Source of the DNA: Parachlorella kessleri
Taxonomy: Eukaryota; Chlorophyta; Trebouxiophyceae; Chlorellales; Chlorellaceae
NCBI GenBank assembly: GCA_001598975.1
Contig: BBXU01002053.1
Coordinates: 1 to 63,492 of the forward strand
Direction of reading: 5' to 3'
Length of the DNA: 63,492 nucleotides
A program made the position numbers and the translations under genes. This document shows positions 43,701-56,400 of the stretch, piece by piece. The notes beneath the pieces were generated by a model. It did no database searches. It was given only the letters and a program-made list of their open reading frames with translations, and was not told where the DNA came from. Within the stretch, counting starts at the first letter, position 1. The number at the start of each line of letters is the position of its first letter.

Positions 43701-46401
43701 AGGCCCTAGCGCCAGACATTGAGGCGGCCTGGCAGCTGGAGGTGTGGAAGCGGCAGGAGCAGGAGCGTTGGAAGGCGGAGCTGAAGCAGAGAGAAGGAGA
43801 ACGTATGGTAAGAGGGCACACTGCTTTGTCTCGCCTCATTACATTCTCCCGCTCTCAACACACAATCCCGCTCAGCTCTGAAGTCATGAATAGCAGTCAA
43901 ATACGACTTACCCTAGATGTCTGAGTCCATATAAAAGGATGTCATTACATGCACACGGCTTGTACCAGTGTATCTCGTACTGTACTTTTGCACGCATCTC
44001 CAAGGGTCGGACGTGCCGCAGGCCGCCTTAGAAGCTGAGTGGCGGCGTAGGGAGAAGGAACGAGAAACTGAGCATGCTGCACTCCGGCAGGAGTACACTG
44101 CCATGCAGTCCCGCACGCAGCAGGTACATTGACTGCGTTCTACTAGCGTGATTGTGCAGTGTATCAAATGAACCTGTGTAAGTTTTTGACATGCCAACGT
44201 TGGCTGGACATAAATACATATTGCGCTTGAGCCCGTCCATACATTTGCTTTTGGGCGCCGTGACGCCTCCTGATTCTGCATGTTGCAGGTGCTCGCAGCA
44301 GCGGAGGAGCGCGAAAAGAAGGTCGTGGCTTTGGAGGAGGGGGTGAATCGCAGGCGGAAGGAGCTGGAAAGAGAACATGCAGCCAGGCTAGCTGAAGCGG
44401 AGGCAACCGTGCGACGGCTTCAGGTGACGAGCCCGTCAAGCGCTGCTGCAAGTTATGCAAGGGGCGCAATGCCGCATGGCTGGGCTGGGCTGCAGTTCCA
44501 GGGTGGCAGCGACGTACATGACCTTGCACTAGCAGTTTCTGCAGAGTGGGGGCTGGACAAGTAGGTGGAAGGAGTGACAGCTAGTGAGCCTAGCAGGATG
44601 GTAAAAGTTTGAGACTGCCTGGCACACACATGGGCTGCTTGAATTCACATCTGCGTCCGAAGAGCTGCACCCTGAATATCCACATACGTAACTTATGCAA
44701 GACCTGGTTGGTGCACCCAGATGGAGTTTGAACACCAGCTAGAGATGGAGCGCCTTCAAACCCGCCAGCTCCAGCAGCAAGCTGCAGCTGCTGAGGAGAA
44801 GGGTGTAGCGGCTGAGGAGAAAGCGGCTGCGGCTGAGCGGGCATTGCAGGTAAGGTCCATGGAAACGTGACAGTCAGGGCGCATGTTCGCATGCATGAGC
44901 AGCTCTTGTTCGCAGTGGGATCACAGCAATGATACAGCACCTGGAAGGCTAGCAGCGCTGAGGGTGTCAAAAGCATGGCGGTTGGGGCTTCCACTGGCTC
45001 TTGAGAGTCTATGTCCCAAGCGCACTTCCATCCTAGCCAATGGACGTTGTCGCTGCTCCCCACCCCCCTTGCGCAGGAGCACAAAGACGCCCATGCACGC
45101 AGCCCTGTTGGACTTCTTCAGCAAGAGCTTGGCCAGGCAAGGGCGGCGCTGGCAGAGGCCCAGCAGCGAGCAGCTCAGGCAGGAGAGGCTAAGCGCAAGT
45201 ACAAGGAGCAGGTGGGTGGTGCCCTGGGTGTGGTTCTTTCGGGGACTACTAAGGAATGCCAGGCCTGCTTTGAAATGGTGCAGGTATTAGAGCCTGGCGT
45301 TTGGAAGCCTTACTTGCAGTGATGTTCTCAGAGCACTGGCGCCACAGCTGCAGCATTGTCACAACAGCAGGGTGCAACCAGCGACCAACTTCCCTCTTGC
45401 TACACTGCATGCACCAGCGGAGGGATGCAGGGCACCGAAAATCGTTGATCCCACTGTCCATGAACGCAGCTGGCGGGCTGGCACAGCTGCCTCAGTCCGC
45501 AGCACCACCCAAAGCCAGGGGCACCTGTTTCACCCCAGTACACTGCTCTCCCATTTCAGTGGCAGGTGGTGAAGCTGGCGCACGAGGGCCAGACATGCAC
45601 CACCTTTCAGCACTCAATGTACCTGTGCCAAGCTCACGCGACCGCAGGTGGTGAGGCTGCTTCTTATGCGGCTGCTGTGGGAAGCGATTTGATTGCTTGG
45701 TTGGACTGCAGGTGGTGAGGCTGGCGCAGGAGGTGTCCGCCCTGCAGCGCCACCTGGCCGAGGTGGTGGGCCTCCGCCGCGACCAGCTGGAGTCAGAGGT
45801 GGTCAAGCTGGCAGCGCAGGAGGCCGCGCTGGCGGCCCGCAGGGAGGCGGGGCAGCTGAGAGCCCTGCGCCAGGAGCTGCGTGCCCTGCAGCAGGGCGGG
45901 AGCCATGGCGGCGGCGGAGGCAAGGTGGGTACAACGGCTGGTCCCAGCAGCTTCCCAGCACTGGGGGTCTGTCCAGGGCAGGCAAGCATGGCTTGAGCCC
46001 CACATGGCAGTGGAGGTGCAAGAGGGCAAGAGGGAGCCCATCTGCCTTCCTTGGCTTTGACTTGGCCCATGGATTGACCAGGGTTCGGAGGCCTGCACGC
46101 TGGCTGCGGGGACCCTGGAGCACACTTAACGCTTGAATTGTCATGGGTTGGCATCCATGCCTGTCACTCCACATAACCGGTCATACCTGTGCTGCTAGTG
46201 ATGCAGGACCCTGTTGCAGGCCATGACCCGGCCCTGCTGCTGGGTCGTGGGGCGGGCACCGAGCAAGTGCAGAGACTGCTCCAGGAGAGGGAGGAGCTGC
46301 TGGGCAGCGGGGCATATGCTAGAGATGATCCCCTCATCCAGCAGCTTGACACACGCATCAGGGAGTGTGCTGCTGCTGATGATGAGACGCGGGTGGAGTA
46401 G
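40798..46401 (+). CDS. CEP120: CEP120 / UNI2 basal-body (centriole) protein
   Basis: Centriole/basal-body maturation protein; the Chlamydomonas homologue is UNI2. Exons: 40798-41028, 41102-41735, 41949-about 42111, one or two uncertain exons ending 42562, 42803-43807, 44022-44123, 44289-44423, 44721-44849, 45077-45211, 45560-45565, 45712-45924, 46207-46401. The total is roughly 1,080 residues. N-terminal C2-like domains: LFVLQLWEGRYFPFDHQRLF, VGWIVCDLRTAKLHAKHPKK, VMIAEVWHKERLTEDCLLGR. Then comes a Gln/Pro/Ala-rich linker and a long coiled coil starting EVWKRQEQERWKAELKQREG, with AEWRRREKERETEHAALRQE and MEFEHQLEMERLQTRQLQQQ. The C-terminus VQRLLQEREELLGSGAYARD aligns well with the human CEP120 end. 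A 6-base exon (Trp-Gln) restores the conserved YKxQW. Splicing at 42.11-42.56 kb is unresolved. Confidence 0.9.
45562..45734. repeat. Triplicated splice-acceptor-like sequence in CEP120
   Basis: GCAGGTGGTGA-GCTG occurs at 45562, 45644 and 45708; the first and third copies share about 26 bases. The third is the acceptor and start of the 45712 exon. The first overlaps the proposed 6-base exon and its donor. Confidence 0.85.
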
Positions 46402-47228
46402 CTTTCCTCCCTGGCATGTTTCGGAAGATACTGTTGGACTGACGGACTGCAGGATATGCGGCAGCTGCTTCTTACTTACTTACCACACTCTCTCTGCATG
46501 CTTTCAACATGAAACTCCAGCTCTGTTTGTGTCAACTGTCAGCCCTCTTGCTAACTCGCATGCATTCGTTGTGCAGCACACGCTCTGAATTGGACAGTAA
46601 GCACTGTCGGGTTGCACACCTCCTCGAAACGGGATATCCACAATCACTTTCACATCCGTTGCAACTCAACTTATGCATGCCTAACAAACGTATATGACCA
46701 TGCCTGAACTTCAAGCACAATGAGCTTTAGCCACCACCACCACCTAAAGTGTACTGATACCTCCACAGGACGGGTGCCGCAGGTCAAACTATAGCATCTA
46801 CAAACACATGGTTAGAAGACGGCCATCGGCCAACTAGCCAAGAGAGGTCAGCGCCATTAAGGAAGAAAGTAAGCAGGGCAAGTTTGCATACAATGCCACA
46901 AAACCACAGGGAGACGCCAAAAACTGGACATAGCGGTGTAGCTATCCAAGTGGGCGCCCATACGCATACAGAGCATCACATGCAGGTCACGTATTTATGC
47001 AGAACATAAGGGCTGGTGCCCTGACAAAGCCAGCATGACAGAACTGCACGCCTCAGGCCAACGAACCCGCTGACTGGGTAATTTCGCAAGAGCGCGCGGC
47101 TAGCTATTTGTCAGCAACGCCATCAGGCTGGCGAGCCAGCAGCCACTACCGTCCATACACACCGTCCCAGCTGCCCACTGCGAAAGCCAAACATGATGGA
47201 GGTACAGTAAGAACAAATACTATGCGTT
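46402..47228. other. Convergent intergenic region
   Basis: About 0.8 kb between the CEP120 stop (plus) and the stop of the minus-strand unknown gene. No reading frame or repeat of note was found. Confidence 0.6.
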
Positions 47229-50200
47229 TCACACCTTGAGCCTGGCCAGCACAACACCGCAGCGTTCACATTTTACTTTTTGCGAGCCGTTTTCTGCAAA
47301 GCATTTTTGAGCATCTCTCTTCTGCAACAAAGCCTGCCTGCAGTAAACCTTCCACAGCGCTTCAGCACTGCTCACCACCGAGGAAGCAAAAGCCTCAGCA
47401 ATGCCACCTAGATCCTCCCACAAGCACCCAAATCACTCCCACCGGCCACGTTTCCAACTACAGCCCAGCTCCACTTGGCCAGCTGTCCTGCCCACTCCAG
47501 CTGCCTACACACTTAACCTCTTGATACCCTCAGCCAACCGCGCCAACATGTGCTTGGGGGGTGTCATAGACCCCATCTCTAAGCCCTCGATGTGGTGCAG
47601 GCTGTCCTCCTCCTCCTCTTCTCCCGGCGAGGGAAGGTCGCAGCCGTGGCTTGGTGCCGCGATGGCATTATCCAAATCACTGTGACCCTGCAGCAGTGGC
47701 ATGCGAAATCTGGCATACCCTCATTAAAGCGAGCCTATGGAAGTGGGATGCAGGTCACTCACATGGGCCCTCATAGAGCTAGGGTCCTTCAGGCAAATAC
47801 CAAGGTATGCAAATAGCATCGCAGGTGTCAGGATTAGGACGCATGCATTTGCGACTGGCGGACCTGACTGGAGTAGTGTCCTATCATAATCCACCCAGTC
47901 TACAGGGGTTGGCATAAAACAAGCAGGGTGGTCGCTCAAGCTGCACCCACGCAGATTGCACAGGCACTCAAACACCCCAAAAAAATTTGCATGTCACACG
48001 GGAACACAGGATGCGGCAGAGAACCAACAGGGGGGCTCCCCTCCAGGACACCATCACAACCGTCCAGAGTTGGGCAAGTTGCCTGCTTACCTCGACCACA
48101 GCCAGGGGGTTGAGCCCCGGCGGCACGCCCGCAGCACAGTGTGCGCCCTCGCCGCGGCGGCCTGTGTTAGGCGCCTGCACCCTCGCCACTGTCACCCCTG
48201 CCCGGCCTGCGCCTGCGCCATCACCAGCTGTCCGGGTGGCGCCAGGCTGGCCTTGAGCAGTGGCTCCAGGAATGTCTCCCTCCCCTCCCTCCTCCTCTTC
48301 CTCCTCTGACGACCCCGGCTCCACGTCGTGCTCACCAAACCCCACCCTTGCCTGCTGCTGCTGCTGCTGCGCCAGCGCGGCTGCCGCCCGTGGCGACGAC
48401 AGCATGTAGTCGGTGGTTATGTCACCGCTGCCGTAGTGCGAACAGTCCGGCCTTGCGGGCCGGAAGGGGTTGAAGTCTGTCTCGGTCATGTAGCTGCACA
48501 TGGAGGGTTAAACCGACGGTGTTTGGCAAGGGGTCTGCATGGTCTGAAAGCAGAAGAGCGGGCCGGTGCTTGGCTGATTTATGCTTGTGGAACCTGGGTA
48601 CTGGTTGTTCTCATTCCAAGCCCCCTGGCTGGCTAGATTCCCGTCGAATCCTCGAGATGTTTGGCTCCAGTGTTGCTGGCGAATAGCGTGCCCAGGGGTC
48701 TCGGCCACAGGGGAAGCCCCTTGCCCCCAGGCTGACCACCTAGCAAGGCAGCTTGCAGGCAGGCAAACCACCTCACAAACCCTCACAGCAGGTACTCAGC
48801 TGGGACACATGTCGCCCTTGCAGCATTCGCCACAGTAGGCAACCCTGCCCAGCATGCACGGCACGCCTGCCAAACATTTGTGGTGCAGAGCGCCCCACCC
48901 TCCATCCTCAGCCCCCCTCCCCCCCGACAGAAACACTTACTACTTGGCTGTGGGGGACCTTGCCGACTCAAAGTCATACTCCCGGCTCTTGCGCAGGTCC
49001 GCCGACTTGTCCCTCTTCATGCCCATGCTGAGCGAGCGCAGCGACGGCCCGCTGTGCCTGCTGGCCTCCTCCGCCACCTCAGCAGCAAAATGACGCAGGG
49101 GCTCCACCACCTCCGAGGCCAGGCTCCCCGAAGAGCCGCCACCTAAACAAAAAAGGCGGGCCAAGCAGGCACTTGTTCAGGAGCAGTTACGGGGAAACAA
49201 CTCAGGTTTGCCGGCCCGCACCACAGGACGGAGCTGCTAGGATGTGTCAGTGACAATGGCATGGTGCTTATATCGGCCTTCAGCATACTGACACCCTGCC
49301 TTCATTCCTACTGCTGGGGAGGCGGTTCCCTAACCATGATATGACCAATACCGGCCTGCAGCGCAAGCATGGGTAAGCAACTACCTCGTCCACCACACCC
49401 AACCCTACCCTCCCTACAAAGGCCAATCAGTGTGACCCAGCTGCCATGCGTGAAGTTGGTCCTACCTGAGGGGGACGCGAATGAGGAGCCCCGGGAGGAA
49501 TGAAAAGAGTGTGTGGCGGAGGGGGGGGCCGAGGCGGGCGTCTGAGGCGCGGGGGGCATCTGCACGGTGACCACGACACAGAGCACTTGGCTCAGCGTCA
49601 AGGTATCCGCCTGGAATGTCTTGCTGACTCTGTCTTGCCGAGTCTGGTTAAGGTCGCTTTCCATGATGCCCAGCCTAGCCAACAGTAATTGAGAGGTGAG
49701 GACTTGACAGAGAGAAGGTGTCGTGGGCGGACAACAGCAACCCAAAAGAAGATGGCAGCACTGTCTCACATAAGCAAGAGTAGGCATGCAATACCTGGAC
49801 GGCAAGCCAGGGACACATAGGACCAGGCGGGTGCTACAGTCATAGGACGCACTGCGAGAGTCAAGTACTTTTACTATAGAGGTTGCACGGTGGGTACCAA
49901 CTCTGGTCAAGTCCAAGCCATTTGATAGTAGATACTCTTTGCAACCCACCTCGTTGCTTCCACCTTCTTGAGACAGGCAGGTCACAAACCCAGCCGACCT
50001 CTCCTGCAAAAAGCTGCTGCCTCCGACCGACTGGAGAGAGGGGCTGACATCCCTTGAGGAAGCCTGCAAGCAGCCCAACGATCAGGCGGAACCAAGGATC
50101 CAATGAGGTGCTCATGTTGTACACAGGTGCAAGCAGCTGCTTGAGAAGCATGGCTGGCCTTTAGGGAGCCAAACCAAGTGCAAGAGAAACTCACGGGGCA

Positions 50201-50887
50201 ACCTGACTGCAGTACTACCCATGCTGGTAAGAAGAGAGAAGGGCCAGACCCAGTTGCACAAGGCCCAGGTTGTCTGAAGGACCTGTCCAGGTTTGGACTG
50301 GTTAAATCACTGTAACACACCAATGCTGGTGTGATCAGGGGGTGTACCGCCCACTGTTCTACCTTGTCACGCCCTCCTTGAAACTCCAGCTCGCGCATGA
50401 CGTCAGCATTTGTCATGGTGACCTCGGGGAGCTTGCTCATCTCTTCCCTGGCTTGCTGCAGACACGTGCGCAGCGTAGAGGTCAAGTTCAGCCAAAGCTG
50501 GCAGCGGTGAGGGAAGGTGGCAGCAAAGTGATGCTGACGAAGCAAGTCAGTGGCAGTGCTAGGAGCCATAAGACTTGCTGCGGGCAGTGGCCCCACCCTA
50601 GGCCAGACGAGGCTGCGGTGCTGTAAAGTGCACAGCGGCGGCCTGAACCACAGCCCACTCGCAGCATAATTGGCACTTACGTCCACTGCTGCAAACAGCA
50701 GGCTGCTGTCGGAGTGCTGCAATATCAGGGCCTTCCTCCTGGAGTGTTGAACAGCGTCACTGCAGATTTCCTTCAGCTCCTTGGCAGGGGTGCCTCGTCT
50801 CAAAGCCTCCGCTACCAAACCCTCCAGCTCCGACACTTTCTCAAAAAGCATGTGGGCTCTGTCTGCCCCGTCCTCTTGATCAGCCAT
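47229..50887 (-). CDS. Unknown multi-exon protein with acidic and poly-Gln segments
   Basis: Not recognised. Clear exons on minus: 50681-50887, 50363-50497, one or two at about 49950-50140, 49466-49674, 48941-49142, 48091-48493, 47518-47687, and the last ending 47229. The start (MADQEDGADRAHMLFEKVSE) opens a helical domain (LVAEALRRGTPAKELKEI, LWLNLTSTLRTCLQQAREEM, VMRELEFQGGRDK). The middle has Pro/Ser/Ala-rich DNA and KSADLRKSREYDFES, TDFNPFRPARPDCSHYGSGD, Q6 and an E6 acidic run. The end carries KVYCRQALLQKRDAQK and a CERC pair near the stop. Phase is continuous from 49142 to 47518. The joins around 50.0 kb and before the last exon are unresolved. Neither a signal peptide nor a membrane segment is seen, so it is probably a cytosolic or nuclear scaffold; no function is claimed. 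Confidence 0.62.
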
Positions 50888-53455
50888 GCGCACAGTGTCG
50901 CGTCGAGCGCAGGAGGGCGGTGCGGTGAGAGAGCTTCGTTTCTAACCTCGAATTTCATGCAGAACGTTTATATCGCGAATTGAAGGTATGGAGTCCCGAT
51001 GGCCCTGAATGCCAGGCAACGTCCCTGGACGTCCCAGTCAGCAAGCAGCTTTGCGCGCCACGATGCAACAGCGTGAGAGACGGCTCACGGAGCTGCAGAG
51101 CTGCACTAAAGGGATTTCGAATACCATTATGTTTAAGCCTAGGCTGTCGTCCAAGCCAAACGAAGGCACCTAACACGAGATGCCTCCTCGATGGGAGGCA
51201 GTCTCTGAGACTGTAGGGTGCGGAGAGTTTTCAAGGTGAGTTGCAATACTAAATGTCTGAGGTGAAGGACCCTGCCCTCCCACCCCTGCTAGGATTGCAG
51301 TATGGGTTGGGCTGCCACCATGGGCACCTGACATCCAGTTTCTCTTCCGTGCCTTGGGAAAGGGCGGTGGGAACAGTAATCATGAGGAGTTATAGTGTGC
51401 AATACCGTATGGAGTGCTTGCGCAAGCAATAGCAGTGGGAAGCCGGCCCCATCTGTCACATGGTGTGTTGGGTCGGTCGTGTTTGAGGTTTTGCCAACCA
51501 GCCAGATCGTGTATACCTTCAGTTTACTTTGGTAAGAAAGTAGCCCTTCTTGGCATCATACTTGGCATCTGTCACCGGTGGTACCCTCCCTAGGTTGGCT
51601 CGTCAGTTCTGGGTGTCGGCAGTTTGCTTGGCCCCTGGCCAGATGCTGGAAGGGAGTTAACATGTGGCGCACGATGGTGCTGGATCGCACCAGGAACCAC
51701 CACAGTGGAGGCGAGAGCCGGTGAGAAAGGGTATAGCTGAGCTTGAAGCAGTACCCTTTGTCAGCACGGGTGGCAGGAAGTGCAGACAGGAAATGAGAGC
51801 TGGGCTTGACTGACAGGGCTGGATGCAGAATGAGCCGAAGTCTTTGCAGAGGCTATACATCCAGCGTATAGCAGGATGCACCAGCGGCAATGCAGCAGCA
51901 ACGATGCGTGAATGCGTAAGTCTTTGCCTGAGGTCTGAGTACCCCGTTGTAGGTGTCAACTTAGCTGCCAGGGGTAATGGCAGGTATTGCAGCCTGCAGC
52001 AATGTGAGTTGGGCAGGGCTCCATGCGAAGGATGGTTTGTGGGGTGCACAAGCCAGTACAACTGGTCTTGGTTATGGTGGCGGGCAGTGTCATACGTGGG
52101 TTAGCTGAGCTTGTCAGGGCGGCATGCAATCATGCGTGGGGGTGCCAAAGCCAGCGATGTTCCCCATGGCTGCTGATAAATCCTGCACACCCTTTTCTGT
52201 CAGGCTATTGGACAAGAGGCACACTACATCCACAAGGCATACGGCATATAAAGGGCGTCATACAGTCAGTGTCATTTACTCTGTCGAGCCATTGCAGCAG
52301 GACCTACAGCTACTTCTGATACACCGAGCCTACGAAGATGATACACGGCTTACGCAAGATAGCACCAAAGAAGCATGGGCACATGCAATAAGTTTACCAG
52401 CCAACCTTCTATAGATCGTCCCAGGTATCGAGAAAGAGCCAAGTAGAGGCCACCACGCAACAACTGCAGTTGCCAGCTTGTAACCGATTTGAGGACAATT
52501 CGAGCTGCACCTCACGCCCCAGCTGCAAACACCCCAGCAGCCAGCAACCATTCACAGCAATTACACCTGGCCTCGCCTATCAATGGTCTGTACCATCCAG
52601 CCTATCCAACACCGTGCCTCACATTATGCAACAAAGCCTCGAGCGCTGAAACTCGACCGTACTAACCTCAGGGCTCCCCTCAATCGCTGACACCACCTGT
52701 TCAATATACCAGCTTCAACGCCAGGCTCTATACTATCAAACACGCCTGCCCAACCTTCCAGCTCCTCACACCATATAGGTGTCCAGGTGTCCTCGTGCTG
52801 TGGCTAAGGGAGATTGCTGTGCTTACGACGGCAGCTCACCCGCCCCACCAGGGTTGGCATGGTCAAGCTCACCCATCACCTCCTTAGCACCCTCCCTAAC
52901 CGCATCCCCTATGCTGCTGTGGCCTGTAGGCAAGGAAAATCAGCCTCGTCAGCACACCACCATCGTCAGTACCCCAAACTAGCTGTACACTGGTCATTTC
53001 CAGCAGCTAGCTGTCGGCTCGCCATAATAGTTCATATCTCTACCAGTTTTCTGCTTCTTGGGGTTTCTTGGGGTTTCCATACTATAAATATCCAAAGCAC
53101 AGACACATGACCGTCAAGAATCTAATAAAAGGGGCATGCAGCTCTTGGTGCTTGTCGTCAGCTCCAAACGGGCTTACCAGGCTGGGTGTCGGGTGCAACA
53201 GCAGTGGTAGTAGGAGTCTGCATGGCACACAACAACAAAAGAGCTCAGGCAAAGTCGACTCCTAAACACAGCAATTACTCTACAGTACTTATGATCCGCG
53301 GCTCACACACACACCAGGCTGCATCTCAGTACAGAGCTTAGTACATATTTAAATATATACACTCTCATCACTTAAAGCACAGGTCAACCTTTCCCACAGT
53401 CCCTACCTATGTGCAACACTTCCACATGCAAAGAGCAGCATGCCAAGTGGCATGT
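50888..53455. other. 2.6 kb intergenic region with repeat copy
   Basis: Promoter of the unknown minus gene plus the 3' region of LEA gene B. It contains an inverted copy of the dispersed element (about 51764-51827). I could not build an exon chain on either strand. Confidence 0.55.
51764..51827 (-). repeat. Dispersed element, inverted copy
   Basis: CACGGGTGGCAGGAAGTGCA, then AGCTGGGCTTGACTGACAG and GGCTGGATGCAGAATGAG, matching the 31.1 kb copy including its flank. Confidence 0.85.
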
Positions 53456-56400
53456 CTACAGACAAGTAGTCAGCTTGCTTGAAAAAGGCACCATCTTTCC
53501 CCCCTTTGCAGTCAAGCATAAGGCCTGATGCCTCACCAGGGGGTTTGCCCGTGCCCTCAGGATGTCCTCAGTGTTGCTGGGCACCTCCCCTGCACACAGC
53601 ATTTGACCATAGAGCGCATGTTACAGCATTTGACCATAGAGCGCATGAGAACAATGACACTGACCACGCCTGAAGCTGCTCTTGGCTGCCACGGTCCAGC
53701 TGCTTGAGGCAGCGCAACCCCGTCTCATCTGGGCATACTCAGTGGTTGATGTGACTCACCCTGCGCCAGCTTGGCCTCTTCCACGGTATGAGGTGTCACC
53801 GAGTCGCGCCACTGCTCCGCAGACTCGTGCAGCTTCTCTGCAGCCAAGGGGGGCAATTTGCAGTGATATATCAAACACAGCCGCAACAGTCAGGGACTCA
53901 CTCACAGCCACCTTTTAGTGTCATACAGCCCTGGCCCTTGGCAGGCCCTTGTATGCTCAGCCCCGGCAAGCGGTCATTGGTGTCCTGACTGAGGGAGCGG
54001 GTCACTTGCTTCAAAGAATGCCTGCTGCTGATGTGCCTTCCACCACAGACACATGCAAGGAGATCGTGCAACCCCGGCAACCCCGGCGGTACTGGGCAAA
54101 CAAACACCAAAAAAAACGCATCGCACGAGCTGCAGGCTATATATGCCTCACCCTTGGTGTGATCCACCGCCCACTTGGCCTTATCTTCCACCTGCTGCAC
54201 CTTGTCTGCAGGCACCCATATGACAACAAGCTTAACAGTCAGTAACAATGCCAAAGCCCGCAACGAGCTGGTGTCGTCCCAGCTGCAGCGTTTCTTGGGA
54301 TACGCTGTTGGTGACCAGCTTGGGGAAGCGCGCACTCTGCCTTGTTCAGCTCAGTATCGCTTCAGCAGCAACGCCAGACCACAAAAGTTGTACAACACAC
54401 TAGCAATCCCCCAAGTTAACGTCAAGATCAGTGTGGAGTGTCACCTGCTGCTGCATGGTATGCGCCCGACACGGAGTCAGCAGCGGAGTGGTATAGGCCG
54501 GCAGCCTTGTCCTCCGCGCTCTGCAGCAGCCCGCTTGCATTGTCAGCAGCAGCGCTGGCCTTGTCCTTGGCAGCCTGCAGAGGCACGGCAAGGAGCGAGA
54601 GAACTTGAAGCGGGGTTTCAAGCACACAAGAAAATCCCGGGGGAAGTGGAGTACCAGTCTGACATATATATGTCCAATTTTAGTACACACCACAGGGCTG
54701 CCTGCACCCTGCCAGGCCAGACCCATCCGGTAACATGTGGAGCATACGTTGCTTGGACAGTGCGCTGGCCCGCATCTGTCACCACAGGGTACCGCCCAGC
54801 AAAATATTTAGAGCTGCTAACCCACCTCGTAGGTGCTGGCTGTCTTATCCTCGACGGTCCCCAGGGCATGCTGGGTCTTGGCCTGGGCGCTGTGCAGCGC
54901 GCTTTCCGTCTTAGCCTCGGCGCTGCGCATGCTGCTCCTGGTCTCAGACGTGTTAGTCCCCAGGGCATCACTGACCTTGTCCTCCGCAGAGTGCAAGGCG
55001 CTCTTAGCCTCGCCTGTAAGGGCAAGGAAGGGGCAAGCCACAGGATGTGCACCAGGGGGCGGGGCGGCACAACTTCCCAGGGCTGCCCCACCAATCATCC
55101 TGGCGAGCTGCAAATGGAATGGGAGGGCAGCAAACCCCTCACACTGCTGCCATACATGCATACCAACACCCTAGTCGGTTTTCCCTAGCAAGCCTCACGA
55201 CACTCTGGTGCACAATAGGAAGACATACAGCCCCAGCTGAGAGTGTAGCCTGCCATTCCCAGATCGCCCCACCTGCCAGACGCTCGCCAGTGCTCTTGGC
55301 GGCATCAACCGCTTCCTGTGCGGAGGCAGCAGGCTCCTTGCTGGGCAGCAAAGACTCCCTGCAGCAGGGTGGGGAAAGGCAGCCAACCATCAGGCAACAG
55401 CACCTACCTTCAAACCACATCTCCACAGCAGTGTTGCAAGCCCAGCACGCAGCCCCACTGCACTGTACCAGTACCCACTGGGTTACGCTACGCCCTCCCC
55501 AGCAACAGCTTGGGGGGCGACCTACCCACCAGCCTGGGCCGTGGAGGCATCAAAGCTCTTCCCCGGGGCCCCACTAAACCACCAAACGCCTTGTCTGCCA
55601 CTAACTTACACGACCCACCCCCACCCTACAAGCCCAACCATGACAGTGCTGTGCATGGCACACCTGACTGCTTTGGCCAGCAGCGGTATGTGCACGTCGC
55701 CAGGGAGGGCCCTGTACTCGTGCACCCGGGGGCTGGCAGGGGGGGAGGCGGACAAGGGCTGCGGGTGGGGTTGGCGTGCCACAGCAAGCCCTGGGCGTGC
55801 CTGCTGCTGTGCTGGCTGCTGAGCCTGCTGCTGTGCCTGCTGCGCCTCTCCATAATTCCTCCCTGGGTGGGTGAGGTGCTCCCTGCAGCGGGCGGGCCAG
55901 CCGCCAGGTGATTGATAGCTGCCGTGGGCTACGGTGGTTCTGCCAGCCACTGCTGCTGCTGGTGCTATCGCTACACGTGCGGCCGCCTTATACTGCCGAG
56001 TGCTGCGGTGCCGTGCCCAGGACCTTGTCAGCCAACTCAGCTCATCCCCATTCAGGCCTCACTATCACGAGCCCCCTGCCAAGGACCTTCCCCACTCCCC
56101 AGCACGATGCCGGACGTGCCTTCCACGCTCCACCACCCACACACCCCTCCACCTCCTGCCCACCCCCCACCACAACCGCCAAATCCATCCCATCCCAGAG
56201 CCTCCTAACCCATATTTCGTCGCACCTGACATACTCTGCCACACCCTTGACCTTGTCCACCACTGCCGCCAGCGGGTTGGCCGGCACAGCCTCTCCCACC
56301 GCCTCCCGGGCCTCCCCCAGGAGAGCCTCAGCCTTCTTCTCCCCCCGGGCCAGCAGGTCGCTGGGTGCATCGGATCCGCTGGCAATCGAGGGATCCAGGG

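Noticed and set aside
45697..46154. Several long frames on both strands around the CEP120 coiled-coil exon
   Set aside because: Shadows of the GC-rich exon 45712-45924 and adjoining intron; only one frame continues the family alignment.
51657..52061. 134-codon minus frame similar in translation to frames at 31.1 and 40.3 kb
   Set aside because: The similarity comes from the dispersed DNA element being read in frame, not from a conserved protein.
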